Shown here: positions 34,957 through 49,123 of the stretch, piece by piece
How the letters are laid out: every line of letters begins with the position of its first letter
How positions within the stretch are numbered: the stretch's first letter is position 1
Origin: Owenia fusiformis
Lineage: Eukaryota; Annelida; Polychaeta; Sabellida; Oweniidae
Length of the DNA stretch: 64,000 bases
Reading direction: 5' to 3'
Assembly (NCBI GenBank): GCA_903813345.2
Contig: CAIIXF020000001.1
Span: 8,437,098-8,501,097, forward strand
Notes under the pieces: generated by a model
Told to the model about the DNA's origin: nothing
What the model saw: the letters and a program-made list of their open reading frames with translations, nothing else
Database searches by the model: none
Made by a program: the position numbers and the translations under genes

Positions 34957-37364
34957 GAGATAAGAATTTTTCCTATTTCAGATCTTTCACTTTTAATGTT
35001 TCAACTAGGCCTATTAGTATATAAAAATCAAAAATCTGACAAAGAAAAAATGTTGATGATGATTAATAAAACAAATGACTCATTTTGATGAATGTACACT
35101 TGACAAGTTGTATGGCTACACAAAACTAATATGTTCTTTTGAAGGTGCACACTCCAATGATAAATAAATATTGTTTTACATTTTATCATCAATATCATGT
35201 GGCATTCCACATAAAAGTCATTAAAAGAAAATACTTTATTGTCATGTTCTAAAAAGCTAACAATCCCCACATAGTTTGTATGAGTGGGAGGTACAAATAT
35301 GTTCTCCTTGTTTATATGTTAAATATCAAGTTATCTAAATGCTCATAATTTATGTTAACATTATTTGAAAATGTTCTAATCCCGTTTGTAATACACACAT
35401 CCTCCTTATCAATAGAGTCATTTGCCTAGCAAATAATTTTGAGACAATTTCAACATGTTCAAGTGGACAAATATTAGGAACAATTTCCAACTTGTGTAAC
35501 ACACAGATTAATGGTGACAAATGATAATGTAAATCTATGATGTCTGCAGTTAACACATCATTTCAATGTAAACTATAAAGTACTACAACATTTCTCAGAG
35601 AAAATATGACGTTTAAAGTTACATATAAACTTTTGGCAAGGACATCATGAGCAAACAATACATTATATAGCATTCCCACATCCCAACATTAAAGCAATAG
35701 AAATGTCTCACCATTTTTTATCAGTGAGTTTGGTTGTACATGTACAATATATATAACCTGTAATCAATGCAGCACTTCCTTCAATTATCTGAACTTTAAA
35801 AATGTTTATGCACATAAAAAAAGTTAAAACAATTAAAACCAAAACCTAAAAATAAAACTGGTCCATTTTTGCAAGACTAGCTATTTAGGTTAGATGTCAA
35901 ATATATGCCTAATGCCTATACAGTAATGCGCTTTTACAAAATATATGGACAAAGGTGCAAAGAGATATTTGATGCATAGACAAATATGAGGTTTATGAAC
36001 CCTCAACTGAACACAAATGCAAGCATGATACATTGATAACAGATATATAGATATCACATGACATTGCATCAGGTCTCTACTAGTTCCCATCCTTGGCCCA
36101 AGGGTATTTCTTATTCCAACATGTCCAAGGGTATTTCTTATTCCAAGGGTATTTCTTATTCCATACCCTTAAAGCAAGCTTGGGTACTTTCATTTTAAGG
36201 ATAATAAAAATAGGCCATAATCTATTGGAGAATGTGTAAACTGCGTTGGGTGCATTGTCCAATCACACCTCATATTTGCTGGAACTTTGTTAATCTACAA
36301 GTTTTCAAGAGAACTTCTATTACTGTTCCCCTCTCAATTGGTACGTCCTGGGACAAATTAACAACTATTTTCCTTATATTGTTATTAGGTGAGTAAATAC
36401 GAAGAACTGGGGAAAACTTATCCTTAGAACTGTGCAATACCATAATTCTACACACATACAAATTCTGTTAAAACTTGGTATTTTAACTTCCTTATAATCT
36501 TTTTAATCAATTTTGAGCAGAAATCAAAGGGAAGGGCAACACATGAATTTGAGGCAATACTATATGAACAATAGCATTAGACATAAACTTGTTTAGTGAA
36601 ACCATAACTAATGTAACATATTCTGAGAGCACAAGAACTAGTGATGGGGTAAAAAAAGTTGTGGGATGTTGTTATTTCAAACCAAAAATGCTATGACACA
36701 TTCAGATATAAATGCAAAGTAACAAACTGGCCATTAATGATGCAAGATTCCCGTATTATAGGTTTATGGGCTTTAGAACGGATTCAAAGAGAAAATCTGG
36801 CCCATCAACAGGTTTACTTCACTTCACTTTTAGTTGTCAACTAAACTGACAGTTTTTTCATTGAACAATACATGTATGAGATTTCTATTTGCCCATGATT
36901 GAATCTCAGTTCTGTCAGATTTTCCAATGAACCACCGTTTACTTGTCAATACAATCAACCTATAACATTCACTATCAGAGTCTATGGGTTGCTATCATAC
37001 ATGCCATACTAGCATTTACCATATTGGCCCATTATGGGAACCACACAATATCTCATCTAATCTCATATCCTTGAGAAATGTCCTAAGAAATGCAATGGGT
37101 TTGCAGGAAGTCAGCACCTTATTTCTATCATTTTGGTCCAATAAACCACCAGATTTTAAAAATGCACATATCCAATATGCAGTTTATATGTGATTTTCTG
37201 GTGTTTCAAATGTACCTTGAGGTCTTTTAGATAAACCAGTGAGGTTTAAAATGTACCTTAAGATTTCCTAGTAGCAATCCATCATGATTGTCAACTTAGA
37301 TAATCTCTTCACATTATTCTCATTAACCATGTTAAAACCCTAGTTTTCCAGTGTTCAGTAATTG
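34957..37364. other. Intergenic / MFSD14 3' side, one short tandem repeat
   Basis: No supported exon. Between 36105 and 36163 the 18-base word AAGGGTATTTCTTATTCC is repeated three times. The part next to 37364 should be the MFSD14 3' UTR (minus strand); its poly(A) site was not fixed. Confidence 0.45.
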
Positions 37365-40300
37365 CTATGCAGTCTCCTCAGCTAATAGTGATTCTTCTGC
37401 TGGGTTCCTATGACCTGCAAGAGAAGGCGAAAAGTTGTCAATTCTATTCACATGAATACAACAGAATGTTGAGAGACTTGTAATGCATCTAGACTCTAAT
37501 CCCCTTGTGAAAAGCTTAGTGAACTAGATGCAAAATAATATTAAATTGAAAAGGCTATTTCAAAAAATAGAAATAAGATATTTTTCAATCTAGACATTCA
37601 TATTGTAGTGATATGGATTATGGAACTGCATATTCAAAGAAAAATATAATATTTGACTGTTGAAGTGATCTAGTCTTCGCCTAGTCTCTGCAACATGTCT
37701 GTTTCAAAAACTGCTTTTATTAGACAGTTTGTCTCCATAATGGAGATGCTACACAGAATACATAGAAGACTAAGACACTTAGTTGGGTGTGTCATGATCT
37801 AGAGTAAAGTACTGTATTGACAAATCCTTGCAATATTTGTTTAGCTTTCATAATATGATTATCTATTTGTTAGGCTTAGAATTATTTGAACAAATTATAC
37901 ACATGCAACCCACTTAAAGGCCAATGTAAATGCTATACATATGTAAAACCTGTGAATTTGAACACCTCTAAATATAAACTTTTTACAGTCCCATCTTATT
38001 CTCCCCTGTCAAAACAACTTTATATGTGAAGATCTGCTATGAATGAATTGTAAATAAATACCATGTATGGTTTACAGAACATTCCCATAATCATAAATTA
38101 ATTCAATTCTCACCATACATGTATCTTATTAAGTCAATACACCACAGTCATTGAAAATCAGAGATGTATTGTTTTGGCACACGGGCATTTCTGCGTCATA
38201 TCATACAATACTTTAAATCCAAGATGTCTCAAGAACAGCAATGACTCAAGAATGAACACCAATCTTACAGAGAAATTATGTGTGAAGCTCTGCTTTTTTA
38301 ACACTTTCTTGACCAGACCTTTGATTGGTATATGTGCACCTTAAAGGATATTTCACTTTAGAAATTTGCAATTCATAAATAAAAGTTTTCCTTCCAAATA
38401 TGTATAACTTCGCTAAATTAGATAAAATTTTAAGCAGACCTGTGTTTTCGAAAAAATAACACAAAAAACCATCCCTCTTTTTCACTTCAATCCCATTCCC
38501 CCATCCCCAATCCTTGAATTTTCACTTACCTTTATCTCTCTGGAAAATGTCTATTGTTTGGCTACGTTTAGTTGGTGATTTCTGTGGCACATGGGTATAG
38601 TTAACGTGGGGATTTTCAGGGATGAATATCGCCACTAGCAAAGCTAGCATGACTAGAACAGCTCCAAAAGCAAATGGTGGGCCTGGGATTATATTCTGAA
38701 AATTAAACATGTCAAACAATAACATCAATTATAAAAGTTTTGTATGCATAATTATCTGACACTATAAGATCTGAAATTTCTTTTGATGTAAGCAAATTCT
38801 CCCATTGCACCAAATAATCCAATTTAATATCAAAAACATACTGTACTCCTGGTAAATTTTGACGCTATAAAATTTCGCGATTTTTTAAAATTGCAATTTC
38901 GCGGCTATTTAATTTCGCGGATTTGAGTTGATGACATTTCGCGGATTGCACAAGTTGAATTTTTTCCTCCAGCTCTGTAAACTCCATATTGATAATATTA
39001 ATATTCTTACATGCCTTTTACATATGCATGAGCTTAGCAAGTACATCATTCAAATGTTGATATAAAATTGAACAATACCCCATGTTAATTATCACCCAAA
39101 AACACTGGATGAAACGTTTTACACCGAACGAAACATATCAAAAGTCCCGGGTCAAATCCCCGGGGATTTAAAAGACAAATTTCGTGACGATTAATGTTCG
39201 CGATTTTACTACATTCGCGAACAAAGCGGAATTAAATCGCACGCGAACCATACCCGGAGTACAGTACTCAATATGCAAGTAAAACATGTGCAAGTAGAAC
39301 TACCCTTTAATGTAAGATGAGCAAAATATTAGTTTTCATATTAAAGCATTGAGCATTCTGTTAGTAAAGATTTGCTGCTTCAACTACTAGGGTGCAAGAT
39401 AGGACACCATTCCCACAGCCACATCGTACAAACCACTATGTATACACATAGTTAATGTTAGCTTTTATGCAAGTGAAATGGACCTTACAAAAACTACTAT
39501 TCAGGGTCATGATTTCTCTTAGTATGATGATTGCAAACTTAGCTAGCTAGATGAGGCGTTGGCCAACTTAGACATTTAAAAAGCTAGTTTGTAAACTGCT
39601 TTCATGCCAAAAAAAGTGATCACATTCATGTCCCACTGTTGCAATCACCCAGTTGCAAAAAAGAACAAGACCTGCACAGTTGTTTTTGTATGGTGAGTGT
39701 TAGCAGAAAGAGAAAGTTAGGAGGGACATCTACATACGTTTAACTTGTCTACCTGGTACCGTTCCCAAAGTCCAGATGTCTCAGGATTCGAAGTATTTAC
39801 AGCATTTACAATAATAACATCATTCTTTTTTGACCCTTCAAGTGGTGTATTGTTTTCATTAAGGTCAACGTGGAATAGGAAGAATATGAATCCATAGAGA
39901 GCTGGTCCAAGGCCATTGCACAAGCCTCTAATGCCCGTAATGACTCCTTGTGCCACACCTAAAACACAACAACATGAACAATATATAGAACAATATATTT
40001 TATATCTTTGATCATTTAATAAGCTTTCCACTAATATTATACTATAAATTTCTTTCAAAATTAGAATCATTTTTGTAAAATTTGTTTACAATCTCAATGG
40101 TGAAGAACAACAATAGTCAGATACAGCAATCAATACCAGAGAGGATTTGAATTCTTGATGAAATGTGCTCAACAACAAAGGTCTTTAAACACATACCTTG
40201 CTGGTCAGGGGGTGCATGAGCAGAGACAAATGCACTGATGGCGGGGTAGGTGATACTTCCCATGGATGCCAGACAGCCTGCTGTCCACATCATCCTAAAG

Positions 40301-43300
40301 CAGAAACAAAAATTCTTAAAAAATTGAACAGAAATTTTCTACCTGACTGTCTCTTCAACTATTGAATCATAATAGATTTCTTTGAAAAACGAATAATGTT
40401 ATTCTAAAAAGTAATGCGTTACCATGTTTTTGATCCAAAACCATAGCAGGCAAGCTGAACCATCTCAAAACTGAGACCAACCATGATTGAGTGCTTTGGA
40501 CCTAAATACTTCATTAGTAATGTAAGAATGGCAGTCTGGAAATATATAAAATATATATACAAGAATGAAAAGAGGAATTGTCTAATCCACTTGTCTGTTT
40601 GGTGAGATATGAGAACTTGTGGACAGCATCTACATTACAAAACACATCATCTTTTAACCTCAAACAACCATGATGCAACTCCATTGTATTCCACATTAAG
40701 AGAAGTCTTGCATCAGGCCCTTTCTCACTTTCTCACAAACAAACCCGAACGCAAACAAACACTAATGCTACTTTTATCTTTGTTATAGAGAATACAGAGA
40801 AAGGCTATAATATCTGACACAGTGAATCATTTTCATAACAAATTGTAAAGAAATTATATAAAGCAGCGATAATATACTGCCAATTTACCTGAGCTAAAAC
40901 TGATAAGACACCTATAACTGCAATAAATGATGCGACAGACTCCTCAGAGAAACCCATGACCTAAAATAAATAATTCAAATAATAATCCTGTCATACATAC
41001 TGTATCTGGGTTTAGAATCTTCTTTAATAGACTTCTTTACATTTTGAACATGGTTGGGGAATCTCTATGACATTTATTTCATTTGAAGGTTAGTCAAATC
41101 TTAAGAAAACTAAGTAAGATATTGTTAAACTTTCTTCAAATAACTACAATCCATGAAGTTTATCAGCAAATTAAATAAAATCAAAGACATCAAGTAACCA
41201 TGGAACAAAACTTACGAGTCTTAGGTAGACGAAGAAACATGAGTATTCGCCTGCCTCAGGTAGGTAGGATAGAAACACTGTTACACAGAGCATCAGGATC
41301 AGATGGTCCTGACCAATCTTTCGTAATGCCTACAACACAGTACATGAAAATAACATTCAGCTATCACATTAATAAGATGAGGTAAAACAACTAATAAAGT
41401 AAACATAGCTATTTATGACATAAGTAATATAATACTAGATAACAGCAACGCCAAAGCGTAGCAAATCCCATCGAACAGCCATGGCTGGCATTTTTACAAA
41501 GTATATAGCAAAAAATGGCAGCCATTTTTCGAAATGGCCACCTTCTATCAAAAGTGTCATAAGACAGTGTGACATGCTTATAGTATTCACATACCAAATA
41601 TGAACAAAATCACTCCACTACTTTTCGAGTTATAGTAAAATACGTTAAAATGGCGGCCATTTTGAAAAATCTTTCGTAATGCCTACAACACAGTACATGA
41701 AAATAACATTCAGCTATCACATTAATAAGATGAGGTAAAACAACTAATAAAGTAAACATAGCTATTGATGACATAAGTAATATAATACTAGATAACAGCA
41801 ACGCCAAAGCGTAGCAAATCCCATCGAACAGCCATGGCTGGCATTTTTACAAAGTATATAGCAAAAAATGGCAGCCATTTTTCGAAATGGCCACCTTCTA
41901 CAAAAAGTGTCATTTGACGGTGTGCCATGCTTATAGCATTCACATACCAAATATGAACAAAATCGCTCCACTACTTTTAAAGTTACAGCAAAAATTGTAA
42001 AATAACGAGTAAATGCCGCCATTTTTCAAGATGACTGCCATGAGCTTCTTTATTATCTACATTTCTAGCTTTATTAATGTCCTATAATTGTTTTACATTA
42101 AAAACATATTGCTTTTACAGTTTCACATATTGCACCTAAACTACTGTAAAATCGGCACTAAAATGGCCGCCATTTTTAAATGAGTGGCCATTTTGAAAAT
42201 TGGCTTTCGAGCAGGACTTCTACCCCCATAGGGTATGTGTGTACAAAATATGAACAAAATCGGACCAACAGTATTTGAGTTATTGTCCGGACGGACGGAC
42301 AGACAGATGGAGGCGTTTTCCCTATATCCAAACTTCGTTCGATGTGATAATAATATCTCTGCAGTCAGTCAGTTTAATATCTCATTGATCTGTTTTTCAT
42401 GTTTGACAAAGTAATTTTACTGAACCACTTTAAATTGCCAGATAGGGCTGCCATCTATTTTAATGAATTCATAATCATATCTAAATAAATGAAACCTACA
42501 TGCCATCTATTTTTGTCATATTTTACAATAACAATTAACAAATAGCTCTGTCATCTTTTTCTAAAATTCAACATCTATCTTCAAAATTGATCAACTACTG
42601 TATCGATTCAAAACATTGATGTCCACGAAAGTATTATGTTTGGGAAATGGGTGAAAGGTATTTTTGTGACACCCTGTTCTTGCTCATCTAAGTTTTTCAA
42701 TAATTTATTGTTTCATTAAAGGTTAAAGTCAGAATGTGAATGACCAATCTAAAGAATATAACCTAGATGTAACTTACCCCGAATGGGTCTGCTTTTTCCC
42801 AGGATATCTGAGATCCCCATGATGCAGGTCTCATTTTCTCTGGTAATGATTCAGGCACCGCAACCATTATAAATAATATGTCAAACATTGCTATAGCTGC
42901 AGCTAGGGCTACAACAAGGTTATCGCTATAAACTTTGCCTAAATAAGCACCAATTGCAGGACTTGTCACTAAGCTTGCTGCAAAAGTAGCAGACACCTGC
43001 AAAAACATAAAAACACATGTAAATTATCAAGAGAGCTTGCAACAATGATTTGGTAACTTTATTTTAAGAAGATTTCTAAAATGTATAATATAACAAGAAA
43101 TATGTGTAGTCACCCAAAGTTTATTGAATTGTAGAATTTGGCTACCGTGGCCCCCTCTAGCAAATGTACAAAGGAGAATCCAATAAGAAGTGGTTTTCAT
43201 GTGATCCCATTTACAAACTTTATCAAAAAGATCTAATGTCAAAATAAAATGATAGCCAACCAAAAGTTAACCAGTTTTAAGGCTTAGTTCCCTATAGACA

Positions 43301-46300
43301 TGTGTTAAAAAATCTATAGATTAGACAATTATCTTTCATGCTTTCAAATTTCTAACTGACCAGTCCATATGCTGAGCTGCGCTCTTCTTCAGTTGTGATG
43401 TCAGCTACATATGCAAACACAACACTGAATGTTACTGCGAAGATTCCAGATATTGAGATCATAGCAAAGTACCACCTAAAAAACAAAGTTAGAAAATATT
43501 ACTATAATGTCATACATTTGCAGTATTTTAGAACAAGCCATATTTTAATTTGCATAATACATAATACAATATTTATCATAGGGGGATCTTTAAGTGTTCA
43601 TAACCAAACGGGTTACTTCTGAGCTAAGGTAAATATGCAGGAAATACAGAGTAGAAGGACAATATCATCCAATTGTGCCAGACTAGGCATATGTTACAAG
43701 AAGGTCTCTAAGTATTAATAAAATAAAACAAGAATGTAAAGATAAAGGTCAATATGGAGTTGGCAATTACTTTGAATTCGATATCAGGTTATAAGATACA
43801 TGTTACAAGTCATAATATACATTTGAGCTGCAAATAATTTTCATGTTTTTATGTTGATGTAATAAAAGGGTTTATTCCCATTTCGCCACTTCCCATTTTG
43901 CCCCTTCCCATTTCGCCCCTCATTTATTCCCATTTCGCTCCTTCCCAATTGGCTCCTTTCCCATTTCGCCCCTTTCCCATTTTGCCCCTTTGCCGTTTCA
44001 CCCCTTTCCCGTGTTGCCCCCTTCCCATATCGTCCCTTTAGCTTTCCCTTATCGCCCCTTCCCATGTCGCCCCTTCTCCATTTCACCCCTTCCCATTTCG
44101 CCCCTTCCCATCTCGCCCCTTCCCATTTCGCCTCACATGAACTAAGGTCAAGGTCATTCCAAGGTCAAAGGTCAGTATCTAGGTATTTTACTTTTTAATA
44201 AATGAGGGGCGAAATGGGAAGGGGCGAAATGGAAATGAACGAGGGGCGAAATGGGAAAGGGGCCAATTGGGAAGGGGCGAAATGGGAATAAATGAGGGGC
44301 GAAATGGGAAGGGGCCAATTGGGAAGGGGCGAAATGGGAAGGGGCGAAGGGGGAATGAGGGGCGAAATGGGAAGGGGGCATAATGGGACGGGGCCGAAAT
44401 GGAAGAGGGGCGAAATGGGAAAGGGGCAATTTGGGAAAGGGGCAAAATGGGAAGGGGCGAAATGGGTAGGGGCCAAATGGGAAGGGGCCAAATGGGAATA
44501 AATGAGGGGCGAAATGGGAAGGGGCAAAGTGGGAAGGGGCGAAATGGGAAGACACCAATAAAAGGTATTTAAAATATTCATATGCTCTTAGCTTGGAAAA
44601 GGATCATATTTATTAAACATTTTTGAATAAACCTGACTCATATTAAATGAAACATGATTATTCTACAGCTCCTTAGAGGAAAGTAGTGAAAGGCATGTTT
44701 ACTTACCATGGGCTAAACTTCATGAGTGGTATAGGGGCACAAGTGAATGTGACAGTAAGCAGGAGAAATGGCTTGCGGCCCCATACATCTGATAATGCTC
44801 CTATTAAAGGGGCACTCAGAAATGATAAGATTCCCTGAAAATACAGAAAAATGTACTTTACATGTGCATTTAAACATTTGGACGGGATTTGGTGAAGCCA
44901 TCTATTCAACAATCTCTGTTATCGAGTCTGTCAGTTAGTCAGACATACATGTATTTGCTTCATATTATACTATATTATAGGTACCCTTTGCATACATTTG
45001 AAAAAGTCTCAAAATAAACGGGAATTTTTAATAGGTATAGAACTTCTTTGAGTATAAGCTGTTTCACAAACTACTGTTTTAATTTCAAAATGGTCACAAT
45101 ATTTTTGGGGGATTTCTAGTTGTTAGTGGTATATAATACCATATTCATTCGCTTAAATCTCTGGCCACAGTCCCCATCTACTTGTAAAGTTGAGGTATGT
45201 TGGGAGTCATAATGCCTTGAAGAAAAACCTTCACCTTATTGTGACTTTATTTGCATATAAAAATCAATAGTGCAAAATGACAGGTGTATGCCTATGCACT
45301 ATGCAGGTACAAGTATATTAATTGGATAAGGGTGAATGTACTAAATGCATATTTTGTTTTTTAATAACTAACTGAATTATGATGGCAAAGTAAGGTCACA
45401 GAGACTTTAGTTTTTTCATATTTTCCTTCATTGTATGTATTACCAGCATCCATAAAGCTACTCTATATAGCTAGATGTAATTTCCTCCAATTTTAACCAA
45501 CATAACCATCTATACATGAGACTGATTATAAAATAGAGGAAAATAGGAGTTAGACCCATTACATAAACAGTCAATGGGCATATTGAATTGATTCAATTAA
45601 TTAATTTTGCAATGAAATCATTAACTCATATCAGCTGAACAAACTTCCCTTATGAATTCCATCCAAAAGTTTCTTGACATTTTTGAACACATTTGACCTT
45701 AACACTGAAGTCACAAGGGGTATATCTCTAAAAAAAAGAAAATTGGAAAAAGTTCATATTTTGAAGGGTTCACTTTTTTTTAAAGATAGGTTCACAGACA
45801 CAAGTGTTTGTATCTACAGTGCTGTTATTAGTGCCAATGTACTCCCCATGTACTACACACTATACTGTACCCTTATATCAATCATACTGTCTGTTTAATA
45901 TCAAATTAAAGAATGAAAATTAATTAAAAATAAATCATCAATTTGGAGATCAAGAAAGGTTGACAGATTGCCAATTTCATTACATTATTCATATTTAAGT
46001 GTACTACTCAAATGATGGCCTTCAACATAAGAAGCATATGTTTTAACTGTCAAGGTTTAATACTCACACCACATGAGTAGTCAAGAGCTATTGTTGCCAC
46101 TAATGAGGAGAGTTCAAGAGTCACTTTTAAGCTCTTTTATACTAAGATCATAATTCTCAAGAAAGTTTGAATTAGACCAATAGTGAAACTAAGATAAGGC
46201 TATAAATTTAGTACATGTGTATGTTGATAAATGATAATGTGTACAGGTACTTACTTTAACACCCTGGACTAAACCATTCATCAGAAATGTGTGATTTTCA

Positions 46301-46898
46301 AATGTGTCGTTTAATACCTGAAAAGACAAAATGTACTGTCATTATTTCAAATAGTATGTATTAAATTGTTCTGAAAGACCATCTAATCATCTAAACATTC
46401 ACACGTTCATATTACTGATATGGTCTGGGGGGTATGTCAAAAGGCAAGGATCAAAGAATCTTAATCATTACCAGTACCATATACAGGCAATTTTTAATTT
46501 TCAACTAGAAACATCAAATTAGTTTATTAACACTGGAGTCACATCAAAGATGCTCCTGGATGACTCTTGGATGATTCACTAGTTGAATTACCGGATTATG
46601 AAGTAGTTGTCATATTTTCACCAAAAAAACAAATTGATTGGGTCAGTGCTTATGCTGAAACTGACTGAATTGGAAACCTTCTTTTAAGATATTTTTCTAA
46701 GGCACACATTAAAACATATGTATTCTACAATGGTACATGTATATATAAAAAATTATGATACTTATAGTAAAAGAAGACAATTGAAATACATATTATACTT
46801 ACATTAATCATTGGGGCAGTGAGTAAGCCCCATGAGAAGAATTCTAGGAATATTACAACTAAGGCATGGTACACACTTGGCTGTGAGAATGTTGAAGT
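37365..46898 (-). CDS. MFSD14: MFSD14/HIAT1-family major facilitator protein, N-terminal exon not found
   Basis: Twelve coding exons, phases all consistent: 46898-46803, 46317-46255, 44834-44707, 43475-43361, 42996-42778, 41329-41216, 40960-40889, 40535-40423, 40294-40197, 39958-39738, 38695-38530, 37414-37365. They give 484 residues; human MFSD14A has 490, so about 20-30 N-terminal residues are missing. Twelve membrane segments can be traced, from VYHALVVIFLEFFSWGLL to FAFGAVLVMLALLVAIF. Loop 2-3 holds the MFS motif GALSDVWGRK. Family signatures: FTCAPIPLMKFSPW, AVPESLPEKMRPASWG, SYLPEAGEYS, GIRGLCNGLGPALYGF. The C-terminus ends EESLLAEETA, like the acidic tail of vertebrate proteins. The family is an orphan solute-carrier group in intracellular membranes; the substrate is not settled. 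Introns carry several repeats, one duplicating an acceptor site (41315-42022). Confidence 0.93.
38839..39267. mobile_element. Foldback MITE in an MFSD14 intron
   Basis: TACTGTACTCCTGGTA at the left is matched by TACCCGGAGTACAGTA at the right. Inner parts repeat ATTTCGCGGATTT-type words on the left and their complements (TTCGCGA, GCGGAATTAAATCGC) on the right. It sits between coding exons 39958-39738 and 38695-38530. Confidence 0.75.
41315..42022. repeat. 353-bp tandem duplication including a splice acceptor and exon edge
   Basis: The sequence AATCTTTCGTAATGCCTACA at 41315 recurs at 41668, and about 340 following bases match with a few substitutions. The unit contains the first 15 bases of the MFSD14 exon 41329-41216 plus its CTGTGTTGTAG acceptor, then intron repeat DNA with AAAATGGCGGCCATTTTGAA words. 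Further variants of those words continue to about 42310, ending in GACGGACGGACAGACAGATG. Confidence 0.9.
43868..44551. repeat. Two oppositely oriented arrays of a 16-bp CCCATTTCGCCCCTTC unit
   Basis: From 43873 to about 44133 the plus strand repeats CCCATTTCGCCCCTTC with variants. From about 44203 to 44551 it repeats the complement, GAAGGGGCGAAATGGG. About 70 bases (with AAGGTCAAGGTCATTCCAAG) separate them. The arms could pair as a hairpin of roughly 260 bp. Open frames rich in SHFAP/FPFRP on the minus strand are the repeat, not proteins. Location: the MFSD14 intron between 44707 and 43475. Confidence 0.9.
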
Positions 46899-47054
46899 CT
46901 GAAACATAAAAATAAATATATAAAAGAAAATTCAACTTAGTAGACTATCAGGGGTTTTCTTCAGTAGTCTGACAACAGACAAAACAAGAAAAAAATGTTG
47001 AAAATAATAATTTTAGTGTGGAAACAGTTAACCTCCTCAAAACAAATTTTGGGA

Positions 47055-47125
47055 CAAGGCATTATTAACATGCAAAATGTAATTTGTTACAGATGCCGAA
47101 AGCTGACCACTAAACACCAACTGCC
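47055..47125. repeat. Dispersed repeat with TTTGTTACAGATGCCG, copy 1
   Basis: AAGGCATTATTAACATGCAA, then AATTTGTTACAGATGCCGAA and ACCACTAAACACCAACTGCC. Other copies: 55979-56610, 61344-61450, 63922-64000. Confidence 0.65.
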
Positions 47126-48148
47126 AAATAATGTCCACGAGAAAATCACCTGTTGTCAGTAGATAATGAAATCCCTGACTATATGCATGTAAGAAAACCA
47201 TGTGAGACCATTATGAGGACCCATGTGTTACAAAACATAATTTCTAGAATAAATGTAAGTCAATGTATCAGAACACATGACAGAGCACATATATAGGAAC
47301 ACTAGCCACTGAAATATACATTCTTGTATATGGCATTCTTTATTCAAATATTTCAATCAAAATTGTATGAATTCACTTCCAAAACAGTTTATCGATGCTT
47401 TGATGAACACAAAGATCTAGATTTCATCATTTTGTTGCTTTATACTTTAAATAAATAAACAGGTCCATTTCTCTTTAATTTTCAAAATTTTGTATTATCC
47501 TCTGTGAACTCTAACATTTAACTGTAATCATATCCACTATAATGACTTAAAACAAACTCGCAAGTTGCGACTATTGACGATGTAGTCAACACGATTATTG
47601 GAGACCCTCCATGAGTCAATAATGTGACTGTATATCTATTAACTGCACCACTAAATAACATATTGCTAAAGACAGAATTCTAGACAGATATGCACGAGGG
47701 ATGAGGGTATGCTTAATATAATTGTTTTCATAAAAAGCAACCGAGGAAAAGTACAAATAAGAACTAATGAATACATTGGCGACTTCATAGCTTGCACAGA
47801 GATGGTCTTGGAAGATGGTAATTGATTTGCTGTTCAATAGATTACACTTTTATCACAAATAGAAGACACAGTAGCAGAGGTCCGGTAACATATATAAAAA
47901 TAATCGCATGTGAATCCCCCTGGAGAGAAAAATCTCCTCTTCTTAGAACTCATTATCATACCTGTTCCTTGACCTATGCACAGTAGCCATTCTACTTTCA
48001 CTTTTCCAAATAATGCTTGGATTTTCAATGTCTTACTTGCTACTTGGGGGCTGCCATATTAAAATTCCCTGAATCTAACTTTTACACCAGCCGACAATTA
48101 CCGAGCAATTATCGAGTCATACAGTAATATGTATGTATATAGTGCACA

Positions 48149-48297
48149 TGGGCATAGCCAGCAATCGGTCCCTCCACCCCAAAAAAAAAGAAAAAAAATT
48201 GTAAATTTGTTGAAAAACATTTACAATTTATAGTTTGAAATGCTTAGAGTGCACCACCACCCCCCCATCTCCCTGACAAATGCTGGCTATGCCCCTG
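48149..48297. mobile_element. Short hAT-like MITE, diverged
   Basis: GGGCATAGCCAGCAAT at the left against ATGCTGGCTATGCCCC at the right, with C-rich inner ends and a poly-A loop. It resembles the 15773-16050 element in design. Confidence 0.6.
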
Positions 48298-49123
48298 TTG
48301 CATTTGACTCGATTAATTCTCCTTTTCGCGGTTCGCTCTTTGAATCAGAATGTTCGCAAATATGCACTGAAAAAGCACTGAAAAAGGACAAAATTTGATT
48401 GGTCAATATTTTCCCACTATGCATTTCGCGTAGCTATTTGTGTGACACAAAAGTTCTAAATCAAACTAGTTACTCAATTTTGTTTTTACACCCGCACGCT
48501 AAATAAAACAATGACACCATCGTAAGTATTCTTCTTTGTCATTGCTTTAATAGTCAGTATACCGAGTTTAATCAATAAAAGATTGTACAATGAACAACAA
48601 AATTCGGAAACGAGTACTATAGATTTGCTTTTGGACCACTGAACAGATTGACCTAGATAATAGCGACGCGTCTTCTTTGGTCTACTGCTGAGTTGTTTGT
48701 GGGTTTTCAACGTAACTCTATAATGTAATTTGAAGATGAATACTTTTATTCAGTTGTTGCATCGATGTCGCAGTTTGTAGTGCGGTAAGATTGGCATGAA
48801 AGTTTTGAAAGTCGAATGGAATTGTTTTTTCCAATATGGCGACTAGTCTACTGATCACGTGACCTTCTCTTCCTGAATATTTTCTCACTTTTCAATTATC
48901 GTTTTCACCACGCTATGAATTAATACAATGAAAAAAATAGCTGTTATATTAATATTAATGAGAGATCAATCGTTTCTAATAATTTTTTCTGTACTCTCAT
49001 ACAGGAATATGAACGAATATATCGTTTGAAAAATAGGTGTGAAAATCCCCATGTTAAACCTATGAGGGAAAATAAGGAAGTATAAATTTGTTCCTTCGCG
49101 AACTGCATCATGGGAAATATTTT

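Larger units (their letters stand above)
46899..49123. other. Upstream of MFSD14 exon 46898: first intron and probable promoter side
   Basis: The missing first coding exon should lie here or beyond, but no candidate encodes the expected lysine-rich start in phase 0. Considered: ATG at about 48053 (MAAPK then stop, followed by a GTAAGA donor), ATG at 48028, and ATG at 47959; none is convincing. Contains a dispersed-repeat copy (47055-47125), a hAT-like MITE (48149-48297) and an ATCACGTGACC E-box near 48855. Confidence 0.4.

Noticed and set aside
44172-44581. Overlapping 128-codon minus-strand frames rich in SHFAP, FPFRP and ISPLP
   Set aside because: They are translations of the 16-bp minisatellite in three frames; open in several frames because the unit lacks stops.
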